DNA from: Brachybacterium alimentarium
GTDB taxonomy: Bacteria > Actinomycetota > Actinomycetes > Actinomycetales > Dermabacteraceae
DNA length: 64,000 bases
Direction of reading: 5' to 3'
Assembly: GCF_002332425.1 (NCBI RefSeq)
Contig: NZ_NRGS01000004.1
Location: forward strand, 1-64,000
Below the pieces are notes generated by a model. That model made no database searches, was not told where the DNA came from, and worked only from the letters and a program-made list of their open reading frames with translations. The translations under genes and the position numbers were made by a program. Of the stretch, positions 42,609-50,804 are shown one piece after another; within the stretch, counting starts at the first letter, position 1; every line of letters starts with the position of its first letter.

Positions 42609-42614
42609 ATCGTA
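42609..42614 (-). promoter_or_regulatory. -10 box of sensor kinase, leaderless
   Basis: TACGAT on the minus strand, 6 nt (GCGCTC) before ATG 42602, in the short gap after the RND gene. Confidence 0.5.
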
Positions 42615-42639
42615 GGCGACCTACCCGGACCGGTCGGGA

Positions 42640-45600
42640 TCACTCACCGCGGAAGCGGCGCCGGACGACGCCGACGATCCCTCCGCGCTCCTTGAGCGAG
42701 CGACGCCGGCCGTGGTGGCCGGGCCCGTCCGGACCGGTGGCGTCCGGGGCGGTGACGGCCTGCGCCTCCTCGGGCGCGACCGCTGCCTCCCGCTGCCGCT
42801 CCTGCTCGGCGCGGTGGGCGGCACGCTTCTCGGCGGCCGCCTGCTCACGGGCGTCGCGCAGCTCGGCGTCATGGGCCTCCTGACGGAGACGGCGGCGCTC
42901 GCCCGGGCCCTCGGCGAGACGGTAGAGCACCGGCACGATGAGCAGGGTCAGCAGGGTCGAGGAGATAAGACCGCCGATCACGACCACGGCGAGCGGCTGA
43001 GCGATGAATCCGCCGTTGCCGGTGATGCCGAGCGCCATCGGGAGCAGCGCGAAGATGGTCGCGGCGGCGGTCATGAGGATCGGGCGCAGACGCTTGGCGG
43101 CGCCGGCATGCAGCGCCTCGTCCAGGCCCATCCCGCGACGTCGGTACTGATTGACCAGGTCGATCAGCACGATCGCGTTGGTGACCACGATGCCCACCAG
43201 CATCAGCAGGCCGATCATCGAGGGCAGGCCCAGCGGCACGCCGGTGATGATGAGCAGGCCGAGCGCGCCGGTCGCCGCGAACGGGATCGACACCAGCAGG
43301 ATCAGCGGCTGGATCAGGGACTTGAAGATCCACACCAGCAGCACGTACACCAGCAGGATCGCGGCGAGCATGGCGATGCCGAGCTGGCCGAACGTCTCGT
43401 CGATGTCCGCGGCGGTGCCGCCGACGCTGGCCTCGACGCCCTCGGGCAGGTCCGCATCCTCGATCGCGGCGTTCGCGGCCTCGGTCGCGGGAGAGACGTT
43501 CTCGCCGTCGGGCGCGAGCGAGACGGTCACCGTCTCCAGGCTGTCCTGGGTGGCGATCGAGGGCCGCGAGGCCACCTCGTCGATGGAGGCCACATCGGTC
43601 AGCGGCACTCCCCCGGCAAGCTCGATGTCCGTGAGCTCGTCGAAGGTCTCGATGCCGTCGCCCTGCTCGACGTAGATGCTCAGCTCGGTGTCATCGAGGG
43701 TGACGGTGCCGATGGCGCCCGGGTACATCTGCCCGGCGACCATGCCGATCACGGCCTCCTCGGTGAGCCCGAGCTGCGCCGCCTTCTCGCGGTCGACGGT
43801 GACGACCGCAGTGGGCTTGTCGGCCTCGAGGTCGCTGGTGACCTCCGTGACGCCGCTGGGGACCGGGTCGAGCTCGGCAAGGATCGCGTCGTTCGCGTCC
43901 TTGCGATCCTCGGCCGTGGGACCGGTGATGAGGATGTCGATCGAGCTGGAGCCCGTGGGCGAGGCGACGTCCGCCGCCTCGATGGTGCCGGCATCGGGCA
44001 GGTCCTCGAGCGCGGCGACCATCGACTCCTGCAGGGCGGTCTGGTCCGCATCGGGATCGGTGGTGATCGAGAAGCTGACCTCGTTCTCGGCGCCGCCGCC
44101 GCCCATGCCGAACTGGCCGCCGCCGATGGTGGTCTGGACCGTCTCGACGCCGTCGAGGTCCATCAGGGCCTGCTCGCTCTCCTCGGCCTTGTCCTCGGAC
44201 TGCTCGAGACTGGTGCCCGCCGGGAGCGACTGGGTGAGCGAGGCGATGTTCTGTCCGGTGTCACCGAGGAAGTTCACGTTGACCAGCGGGTACAGGAAGG
44301 CGGTGCCCACCAGTACGAGGATCGCGGCACCCACGGTGAGCAGGCGGCGCGGCAGCGAGTCGGTGACCAGACGCAGCAGCGGCGCGTAGAGGCGGTGCAG
44401 CCAGGAGCGCTCCTCCGTCGCCTCGGCCTCCGCACGGATCCGGGCGACCTGCTCGGCGTCGTCGGGGTCCACGACCCCCTGGCTCTTCGGGGCGCGCAGG
44501 AACCAGTAGGCGAGCACGGGCACGATCGTCAGCGCGACCAGCAGCGAGCTGAGCATCGCGATGCCGACGGTCAGGGCGAACGGTCGGAACAGCTCGCCGG
44601 CCATGCCGGAGACGATCGCGATCGGCAGGAACACCACCACGGTCGCGAGGGTCGAGGCGGTGATCGCTCCGGCCACCTCGCCGACGGCGTCGAGGATGGC
44701 GCGCATGCGGGTCTTGCCGTAGGCGAGGTGGCGCATGATGTTCTCGATCACCACGATCGAGTCGTCGACCACGCGGCCGATGGAGATCGTCAGCGCCGCG
44801 AGGGTCAGCATGTTCAGCGTGTACCCGGTGACCAGCATGCCGATGAAGGCGATCAGCAGCGAGGTCGGGATCGAGATCGCGGTGACGACCGTGGGCCGCA
44901 CGCGGCGCAGGAACAGCAGGATCACGCCGACGGCGAAGACCAGGCCCAGCAGGCCCTCCTCGGCGAGCGCGAGGATCGACTCCTGGATGAAGGGCGCCTG
45001 GTCGAAGACGATCGCGCTCTCGGCGTTCCCGCCGACGCCGGGGAGGGTGTCCGCCAGGACGTCGTCGACGCCGTCGGAGATGTCCACGACGTTGCCGTCG
45101 GCGGTGGCAGTCACCATGACCACGAGCGATTCGCGGCCGTCGGTGCGGGAGATCGAGGTGGGGTCCTCGGTGGTGCGCTCGACGGTCGCGACGTCGGAGA
45201 GGGCGACCGGGGAGGGCTGCTGGCCCGCCTGCTGCCCGTCGGCCGCATCACCCTCCTGGGGCATCAGCATGATGCCCTCGAGGCTCTCGAGGCTGTCGAT
45301 GGACTGGCCGAGCACGACGTCCATGGTGCGGTCGCCGTCGGTCACGGAGCCGCCGGGCAGGGAGAGCCCGTTGGCGTCCAGCGCGGTGGAGATGTCGTCC
45401 TCGGTCAGGCCGTTCTCGGCGAGCTTCGCCTCGTCCGGGGTGATCTGCACGATCTCCTCGGGGGCGCCGATCACGGCGACGGAGGAGACGCCGTCCACGC
45501 GCTCGAGGTCGGGCGTGACCACGGAGTCCAGGCGGGCGCCGAGCTCGGAGGGCTCCAGGTCGGAGGAGACCGAGAGCACGACGGCCGGGAGGTCGCTCGT

Positions 45601-45996
45601 GCCGCCGGCCATGACGTCGGGGTCCGCGTCCTCGGGGAGGTCGTCGGAGATGCCGCTGAGGGCCGCTTCGATCTGGTTCGAGGAGCGTGCCGTGTCGGTG
45701 CCGTAGGTGAGCTCGACCGTGACGATGGAGACGCCGGCCTGCGAGGTCGAGGAGGTGCTCTCGACGTTCTCGAGCCCGCTGACGGCCTGCTCGACGGGAC
45801 GGCTGATCCGCTCCTGGACCTGCTCCGAGGAGGAGCCGGGCGAGCTGGTCATCACCTGCACCTGCGGCAGCGAGACCGAGGGGATGAGCTCCTGGCGCAT
45901 CGTCGTCATCGCGAAGGCGCCGATGATCGACACGGCGATGCACACCAGGGCGATGAAGGACCTGTTGTTCAGGCTCAGACGGGCAAGGCGGTTCAT
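42640..45996 (-). CDS. RND efflux pump permease (SwrC/AcrB-like)
   Basis: 1118 residues. Hydrophobe/amphiphile RND topology: helix 1 at the N-terminus (RSFIALVCIAVSIIGAF), a large extracytoplasmic loop, helices 2-6 with GRVVDDSIVVIENIMRHL (proton-relay Asp pair), a second loop with Gly-rich GGGQFGMGGGG, then helices 7-12. A charged cytosolic tail of about 80 residues rich in Ala, Glu and Arg follows. In Gram-positives such pumps act without an outer-membrane channel, as SwrC does for surfactin. ATG 45996 has GAGGAG upstream. It forms a cluster with the two-component system behind it. Substrate unknown. Confidence 0.93.
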   Translation of the reverse strand: MNRLARLSLNNRSFIALVCIAVSIIGAFAMTTMRQELIPSVSLPQVQVMTSSPGSSSEQVQERISRPVEQAVSGLENVESTSSTSQAGVSIVTVELTYGTDTARSSNQIEAALSGISDDLPEDADPDVMAGGTSDLPAVVLSVSSDLEPSELGARLDSVVTPDLERVDGVSSVAVIGAPEEIVQITPDEAKLAENGLTEDDISTALDANGLSLPGGSVTDGDRTMDVVLGQSIDSLESLEGIMLMPQEGDAADGQQAGQQPSPVALSDVATVERTTEDPTSISRTDGRESLVVMVTATADGNVVDISDGVDDVLADTLPGVGGNAESAIVFDQAPFIQESILALAEEGLLGLVFAVGVILLFLRRVRPTVVTAISIPTSLLIAFIGMLVTGYTLNMLTLAALTISIGRVVDDSIVVIENIMRHLAYGKTRMRAILDAVGEVAGAITASTLATVVVFLPIAIVSGMAGELFRPFALTVGIAMLSSLLVALTIVPVLAYWFLRAPKSQGVVDPDDAEQVARIRAEAEATEERSWLHRLYAPLLRLVTDSLPRRLLTVGAAILVLVGTAFLYPLVNVNFLGDTGQNIASLTQSLPAGTSLEQSEDKAEESEQALMDLDGVETVQTTIGGGQFGMGGGGAENEVSFSITTDPDADQTALQESMVAALEDLPDAGTIEAADVASPTGSSSIDILITGPTAEDRKDANDAILAELDPVPSGVTEVTSDLEADKPTAVVTVDREKAAQLGLTEEAVIGMVAGQMYPGAIGTVTLDDTELSIYVEQGDGIETFDELTDIELAGGVPLTDVASIDEVASRPSIATQDSLETVTVSLAPDGENVSPATEAANAAIEDADLPEGVEASVGGTAADIDETFGQLGIAMLAAILLVYVLLVWIFKSLIQPLILLVSIPFAATGALGLLIITGVPLGLPSMIGLLMLVGIVVTNAIVLIDLVNQYRRRGMGLDEALHAGAAKRLRPILMTAAATIFALLPMALGITGNGGFIAQPLAVVVIGGLISSTLLTLLIVPVLYRLAEGPGERRRLRQEAHDAELRDAREQAAAEKRAAHRAEQERQREAAVAPEEAQAVTAPDATGPDGPGHHGRRRSLKERGGIVGVVRRRFRGE

Positions 45997-46293
45997 CCTG
46001 CTCCTCGGGAGATGCTGCGGGCGGGGTCGACACGGCGACATCCCGCGTCCGAGGGCACGGCACCGAGCCCTCCGACGCACTGTTCCATACGAGCCCGTAT
46101 CGAGATATACGACCTCCGTAGGAGATTCGTCCCCCGGCCTGGGAAATACCCGACAGCCAGGTGCTCTCTGGCGGGGAGCCCACCGGCGGACGGCTCGTTG
46201 CACGCTGTGCGCAGTGGCGCCCGCCACCACGGACGAGCCCGGCACGAGGCTCCCGGTCGACACGTGTGCGCCGACGGGGCCGACAATGGGTCC
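45997..46293. other. Divergent region RND / MATE with half-site array
   Basis: 297 bp. At 46087-46111 three alternating half-sites ATACG, CGTAT, ATACG are spaced by 4 and 6 nt in DNA poorer in GC than its surroundings, upstream of the RND gene. This could be a regulator or response-regulator site. The remaining sequence shows nothing else beyond the MATE -10 box. Confidence 0.4.
46282..46287 (+). promoter_or_regulatory. -10-like box of MATE gene
   Basis: GACAAT, 6 nt before GTG 46294, no ribosome site. First base departs from TANNNT, so weaker evidence than the others. Confidence 0.4.
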
Positions 46294-47655
46294 GTGCCCG
46301 TCTCCGCCTCCGCTCCACCGCCCGTCTCCCCCGCTGCCGCGCGCCGGGCAGTGGACCGCGACATCCTCAGCCTGGCGGTCCCGAGCCTCGGCGCCCTGAT
46401 CGCCGAACCGCTCTTCCTCATGGCGGACTCCGCCTTCATCGCCCGCGTGAGCACCGTCTCGCTGGCCGGGCTGGGCCTGGCCTCCGCGATCCTCACCACC
46501 GTCATCGGGCTGTCGGTGTTCCTCGCCTATTCCACGACGGCCTCGGTCGCTCGGGCGTTCGGGGCGGGCCGGCGCCGCGAGGCGATCGCCCGCGGGGTCG
46601 ACGCCTGCTGGCTGGCGCTGATGATCGGCGCGGGCGCCGTGCTGGTGCTGCTGCTGGGCGGGGCCTGGATCCTGTCCCTGTTCGGCCCGTCGGCCGAGGT
46701 CCTCTCCGAAGCCGTCACCTACCTGCGGCTCAGCGCGCTGGGCGTGCCGGCCATGCTCACCGTGCAGTCCGCGACCGGGCTGCTGCGCGGCCTGCAGAAC
46801 GCACGGCTGCCGCTCGTGGTCGCGGTCTCCGGCGCGGTGGTGAACATCCCGTTGAACTGGCTGCTGATCTTCGGACTGGACCTGGGGATCGCCGGCAGCG
46901 CGATCGGCACGGTCATCGCCCAGTGGGGCATGGCGATCGTGCTGCTCGTGCTGGTGGCGCGGGCGGCCCGCCACCACGATGTGCCGCTGCGCCCGCACCT
47001 GGGGCAGGTGGCCTCCGCGGGCCGCGAGTCGGTGCCGATGTTCGTGCGCACGATCTCCCTGCGGGTGGTGCTGCTGGCCGGCACGCTCGTGGCCACCCGG
47101 CTCGGGGACGTGCAGCTGGGCGCGCATCAGATCGCGCTGACCGTCTTCACCCTGCTCTCCCTCGCGCTGGACGCCCTCGCGATCGCCGGGCAGGCGCTCA
47201 CCGGGCGGTTCCTGGGTGCGGCCGACGCCGTCGCCGTGCGCGCCGTGACCCGTCGGCTGATGCTGTGGGGCGTGGGCGGCGGCGTGGTCACCGGCGTCCT
47301 GCTGCTCGCCGCCAGCTACGTGATCCCGGGCCTGTTCACCCCGGACGTCGCCGTGCAGGAGAACCTGCGTGCGGCGCTGTGGGTGCTCATGGTCGCCCAG
47401 CCGGTGGCCGGATACGTGTTCGTGCTGGACGGGGTGCTGATGGGCGCCGGCGACGCCCCGTACCTCGCCAGGGTGGGCGTGCTCAATGCCGCGGTCACCC
47501 TGCCTTTCGCGGCGCTCGTGTACGTCTCCGGCTGGCAGGGGCCGTGGGCGCTGGCCGCACTGTGGGTGGCGTGCACGCTGATCTTCCTCATCGCCCGCGC
47601 GGTGACCCTGGGGCTGCGCGTGCGCGGTGACGCCTGGATGCGCCTGGGAGGGTGA
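46294..47655 (+). CDS. MATE/DinF-family efflux transporter
   Basis: 453 residues, 12 helices in two six-helix halves. The N-terminal half begins LAVPSLGALIAEPLFLMADSAFIARV, typical of the DinF branch of MATE transporters, which export drugs or organic cations with H+ or Na+. The matching second half starts at MFVRTISLRVVLLAGTLVATR. GTG 46294 is the only sensible start. It stands alone between the RND gene and the haem operon. Substrate unknown. Confidence 0.9.
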   Translation: MPVSASAPPPVSPAAARRAVDRDILSLAVPSLGALIAEPLFLMADSAFIARVSTVSLAGLGLASAILTTVIGLSVFLAYSTTASVARAFGAGRRREAIARGVDACWLALMIGAGAVLVLLLGGAWILSLFGPSAEVLSEAVTYLRLSALGVPAMLTVQSATGLLRGLQNARLPLVVAVSGAVVNIPLNWLLIFGLDLGIAGSAIGTVIAQWGMAIVLLVLVARAARHHDVPLRPHLGQVASAGRESVPMFVRTISLRVVLLAGTLVATRLGDVQLGAHQIALTVFTLLSLALDALAIAGQALTGRFLGAADAVAVRAVTRRLMLWGVGGGVVTGVLLLAASYVIPGLFTPDVAVQENLRAALWVLMVAQPVAGYVFVLDGVLMGAGDAPYLARVGVLNAAVTLPFAALVYVSGWQGPWALAALWVACTLIFLIARAVTLGLRVRGDAWMRLGG

Positions 47656-47710
47656 CGTGCGCCATGCTCGACGGTGGTACGCGACTCTCATCACGGTGAC
47701 ACGTTTACAG

Positions 47711-47729
47711 TGAGGCCAGCCTTGCCTAA
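47711..47729 (+). promoter_or_regulatory. Probable DtxR/IdeR iron box
   Basis: Read on the minus strand, TTAGGCAAGGCTGGCCTCA matches 14 of 19 positions of the DtxR/IdeR consensus. It lies 80 bp upstream of hmuT, next to a TACAGT -10 candidate, so iron-loaded repressor would block the operon. Confidence 0.65.
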
Positions 47730-47808
47730 CCTCCAAGGTCTCCCCTGCATCAGCCTTCGCGTGCCGTCGCCTCAGAGGTCTCCGGCATGCCCGAGCACAA
47801 GGACCCCC

Positions 47809-48858
47809 GTGCACCTCTCCCGTCGTCGCCTCGTCACCACCGTCCCGGCCCTGGCCGCCCTCGCCTCCCTCGCGGCATGCAGCTCCTCCGCGAGCGAGCA
47901 GAGCTCCGGCGCCTCCGATGCGGGCGGCGGCGCGGTCGCGCCGGGCGCTCCCGCGGACCTGCCCGACGGCTGGACCTGGGTGGAGGGCACCGACGTCCCC
48001 ACCGCCGACGCCTCCCCGTCGCTCCCGGTCACCGTGACCGACGGAACCGGCACCGAGGTCACCATCGAGGATCTCTCCCGCACCATCGTCGGCGGCGAGG
48101 ACGTGGCCGACATGATGGCCGCTCTGGGCCTCGCCGACCTGATCTACGCCGCCCCCACCAACTCCGTGGCCCAGGCCGCTCTGGACGCTCCCGAGCAGTA
48201 CGAGTTCTCCCAGCAGACCGGCACCGAGGGCCTGCTCTCGGTGGACGGCACCTGCTTCATCGGCAACAACGTCAAGCGTCACGGGGACGTCGCCGAGCAG
48301 TTCCGCTCGGCGGGGCTCTCCGCCGCAGTGGTCGACGACCAGCAGGCGGTGGTGGACAAGATCCGCAGCATCGGCGAGCTCATCGGGGACCCCGAGGCCG
48401 GCGAGGAGCTGGCCGCCGCGGTCGAGGCGCAGCTGGCCGAGGCCTCCGACTCCGCCGGTGACGGCGCCAAGGCGCTGCGGGTGCTGGTGGTGACCTCCTC
48501 CGGTGCGGGCGGCGCGAACGCCGTGGTGGGAACCGGCACCGCCGCCGCGGACATCCTCGAGGCCGTGGGCGCCGTGAACTGCGGGGTCGAGGCAGGGCTG
48601 CGCGGCTACTCCGTCGAGTTCAGCGACGAGGGCCTGCTGGACCTCGCCCCGGACGTCATCATCACCGGCACCGGCGACCTCGAGGAGTGGGGCGGCTTCG
48701 AGGGGTTCCTGGAGGCCTTCCCGACCCTCGCGCAGACCCCGGCCGGCCAGGCGAACAGCTTCGTGCTCATGCCCAGCGAGCAGATCAAGGTCTCCGGCTC
48801 CGCGGTCGGCGCGGGCGCCGTGGCGCTCGCGGCCGCACTGGCGGACCTCGCGGCGTGA
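47809..48858 (+). CDS. hmuT: Haem/iron ABC substrate-binding lipoprotein
   Basis: 349 residues. Signal peptide with basic MHLSRRRL and lipobox SLAAC. The two-lobed class III binding fold (about 70-349) contains SRTIVGGEDVADMMAALGLAD, TGTEGLLSV and LAPDVIITGTGDLEEWGGFEGFL. The TEGLLSV pattern is typical of haem-binding HmuT rather than siderophore binders; this is inference from family memory. GTG 47809 has AAGGA 6 nt upstream. First gene of a three-gene operon with GTGA overlaps. Confidence 0.87.
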   Translation: MHLSRRRLVTTVPALAALASLAACSSSASEQSSGASDAGGGAVAPGAPADLPDGWTWVEGTDVPTADASPSLPVTVTDGTGTEVTIEDLSRTIVGGEDVADMMAALGLADLIYAAPTNSVAQAALDAPEQYEFSQQTGTEGLLSVDGTCFIGNNVKRHGDVAEQFRSAGLSAAVVDDQQAVVDKIRSIGELIGDPEAGEELAAAVEAQLAEASDSAGDGAKALRVLVVTSSGAGGANAVVGTGTAAADILEAVGAVNCGVEAGLRGYSVEFSDEGLLDLAPDVIITGTGDLEEWGGFEGFLEAFPTLAQTPAGQANSFVLMPSEQIKVSGSAVGAGAVALAAALADLAA

Positions 48859-49910
48859 AGCGAGCGCTCACCGAGCGCACACGCCGCGTCCCGCTGGGCG
48901 CGGCGCTGCCGGTGGTGGCCGTCGTGCTGGCGATCGCGATCGTGGTGGCCATCGGCTCCGGACCGATCGAGCTGACCCCGCGCACCGTGCTCGCGGTCGC
49001 CGGTCACGAGATCCTCGGCCTCGGCCCCGGCGCCGGGCCGCTCGAGACGACCGTGGTGATGGACCTGCGGATGCCGCGGGTCCTGTTCGGCGCGCTCACC
49101 GGCGCCGCCCTCGCCGTCTCCGGTGCGGCCCTGCAGAGCCTGTTCCGGAACCCGCTGGCCGATCCCGGCATCATCGGCGTGAGCGCCGGCGCCTCGACCG
49201 GTGCCGTGGGAGCGATCGTGATGCTGCCCCCGATCACCGGTGCCCTGGTGGCGTGGGTGGTGCCAGCCTCCGCCTTCGTCGGCGGCCTGCTCGCCACCGC
49301 CCTGATCTACGCGCTCGCCCGCCCGTCGGCGGGGACCGGCACCGCGCGCCTGCTGCTGGTCGGCATCGCCGTCGGCGCCGCGTTCAGCGCCGCGACCGGG
49401 TTCTTCACCTTCGCGGCCGACGACGACGAGCTCGAGTCCGTCGTGTTCTGGCAGATGGGCTCGCTGGGCTCGATCAGCTGGCTGCGCCTGGCGATCGTGA
49501 CCCTCCCGGTTCTGCTCGGGCTGGGACTGCTGATGAGCCTCGCACGGCGGCTGGACCTGCTGACCCTCGGCGAGCGCCAGGCCAAGCACCTCGGACTGGA
49601 CGTCAACTCCACCCGGCGCCTGGTCATCGTGATCACCGCGCTGCTCACCGGCGCGACCGTCGCCTTCACCGGCACGATCGGGTTCATCGGCCTCGTGGTC
49701 CCGCACATCGTGCGCCTGCTGTGCGGGCCGGGCCATCGCGCCCTGCTGCCCGTCTCCGCAGTGCTCGGGGCGCTGCTGATCGTCGTGGCCGACACCCTCT
49801 CGCGGGTGGTCGCTCCCCCGGCGGAGGTGCCGATCGGCCTGTTCACGGCGCTCATGGGCGCGCCGTTCTTCCTCGCCCTGGTGATGCGGTCCCGGGCGGT
49901 GCAGCTGTGA
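48855..49910 (+). CDS. hmuU: Haem/iron ABC permease (FecCD family)
   Basis: 351 residues, about 10 helices. RMPRVLFGALTGAALAVSGAALQSLFRNPLADPGIIGVS is the classic FecCD signature in position and wording, and GFIGLVVPHIVRLL precedes the coupling helix. It forms the dimeric channel for the substrate delivered by the binding protein. The start GTG overlaps the hmuT stop. Confidence 0.93.
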   Translation: MKRALTERTRRVPLGAALPVVAVVLAIAIVVAIGSGPIELTPRTVLAVAGHEILGLGPGAGPLETTVVMDLRMPRVLFGALTGAALAVSGAALQSLFRNPLADPGIIGVSAGASTGAVGAIVMLPPITGALVAWVVPASAFVGGLLATALIYALARPSAGTGTARLLLVGIAVGAAFSAATGFFTFAADDDELESVVFWQMGSLGSISWLRLAIVTLPVLLGLGLLMSLARRLDLLTLGERQAKHLGLDVNSTRRLVIVITALLTGATVAFTGTIGFIGLVVPHIVRLLCGPGHRALLPVSAVLGALLIVVADTLSRVVAPPAEVPIGLFTALMGAPFFLALVMRSRAVQL

Positions 49911-50728
49911 GCGCGCGTCAGCACGGCCCCGTGCCCCAGGACGGTCCGCCGTCGGGTCCCCGGCCCTCGCCCACTCCCTGCCTCGAGGTGCACGGCGCGG
50001 GGTTCACGATCGACGGCGCCCGACTGCTCGAGGACGTCTCCTTCACCGCCTCCCCCGGAGAACTGGTGGCGATGGTCGGTCCGAACGGGGCCGGGAAGTC
50101 CACCATGCTGGCGCTGCTGGCCGGGGACCTCGTGCCCACCACGGGAGAGGTCACCCTGGCCGGCATCGCACCGCATCGGTGGACGGCGAAGGCCCTGGCC
50201 CGCGAGCGCTCGGTGATGACCCAGCAGCACGGCCAGGCCTTCTCCTTCACCGTGCGCGAGCTGGTGGAGATGGGCCGCGCTCCGCACGACGCCTCCGACG
50301 AGGACGACGAGATCGTCGCCGCGGCCCTGGTCGATGCGGAGATCGCGGACCTCGCCGAGCGCGACGTGACCACGCTGTCCGGCGGCGAGCTGGCCCGCAC
50401 GGTCTTCGCCCGCACCCTCACCCAGAGCGCCGCCATCGTGCTGCTCGACGAGCCGACGGCGCCGCTGGACCTGCGGCACCAAGAGCTGCTCATGCAGCGG
50501 GCCCGCGAGCTGGCCGACGAGGGGCGCTGCGTGCTGGTGGTGCTGCACGACCTGTCGCTCGCGGCCCGCTTCTGCGACCGGGTGGCGATGTTCTCGGCAG
50601 GACGGCTCGCCGCGCTCGGCGCGCCCGAGTCGGTGCTGACCCCGGAGCGGATCGAGGACGTCTACCGGCAGAAGGTCGCCGTCCTCGCGCACCCGGTCAC
50701 CGGCCGCCCGCTCGTCGTGCCGGTCTGA
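49907..50728 (+). CDS. hmuV: Haem/iron ABC ATPase
   Basis: 273 residues. Walker A GPNGAGKSTML, signature LSGGELARTVFAR, Walker B IVLLDEPTAPLD and switch His in VLHDLSLAARF. The FSFTVRELVEMGRAPH segment resembles HmuV. It starts by a GTGA overlap with hmuU and ends before a strong bidirectional terminator. Confidence 0.93.
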   Translation: MSARQHGPVPQDGPPSGPRPSPTPCLEVHGAGFTIDGARLLEDVSFTASPGELVAMVGPNGAGKSTMLALLAGDLVPTTGEVTLAGIAPHRWTAKALARERSVMTQQHGQAFSFTVRELVEMGRAPHDASDEDDEIVAAALVDAEIADLAERDVTTLSGGELARTVFARTLTQSAAIVLLDEPTAPLDLRHQELLMQRARELADEGRCVLVVLHDLSLAARFCDRVAMFSAGRLAALGAPESVLTPERIEDVYRQKVAVLAHPVTGRPLVVPV

Positions 50729-50745
50729 GCAGACCCGCTCGGCAG

Positions 50746-50774
50746 CCCCGCCGGGTCCGAGCGACCCGGCGGGG
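50746..50774. terminator. Bidirectional terminator
   Basis: Perfect 12-bp inverted repeat, CCCCGCCGGGTC and GACCCGGCGGGG, with loop CGAGC. It lies between the convergent hmuV stop (50728) and the membrane protein stop (50805). Confidence 0.8.
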
Positions 50775-50804
50775 ACATGGCCGCTCGGGTCCGGTCAGGC
50801 CGGG

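Noticed and set aside
42712-46293. Plus-strand open frame running through the RND gene into the MATE gene
   Set aside because: Antisense to a well-supported RND permease; only the part from GTG 46294 has MATE features.
45997-48282. Minus-strand extension of the RND frame across the MATE and hmuT genes
   Set aside because: No homology-like motifs in the extension, and ATG 45996 has a good ribosome site and a classic RND N-terminus.
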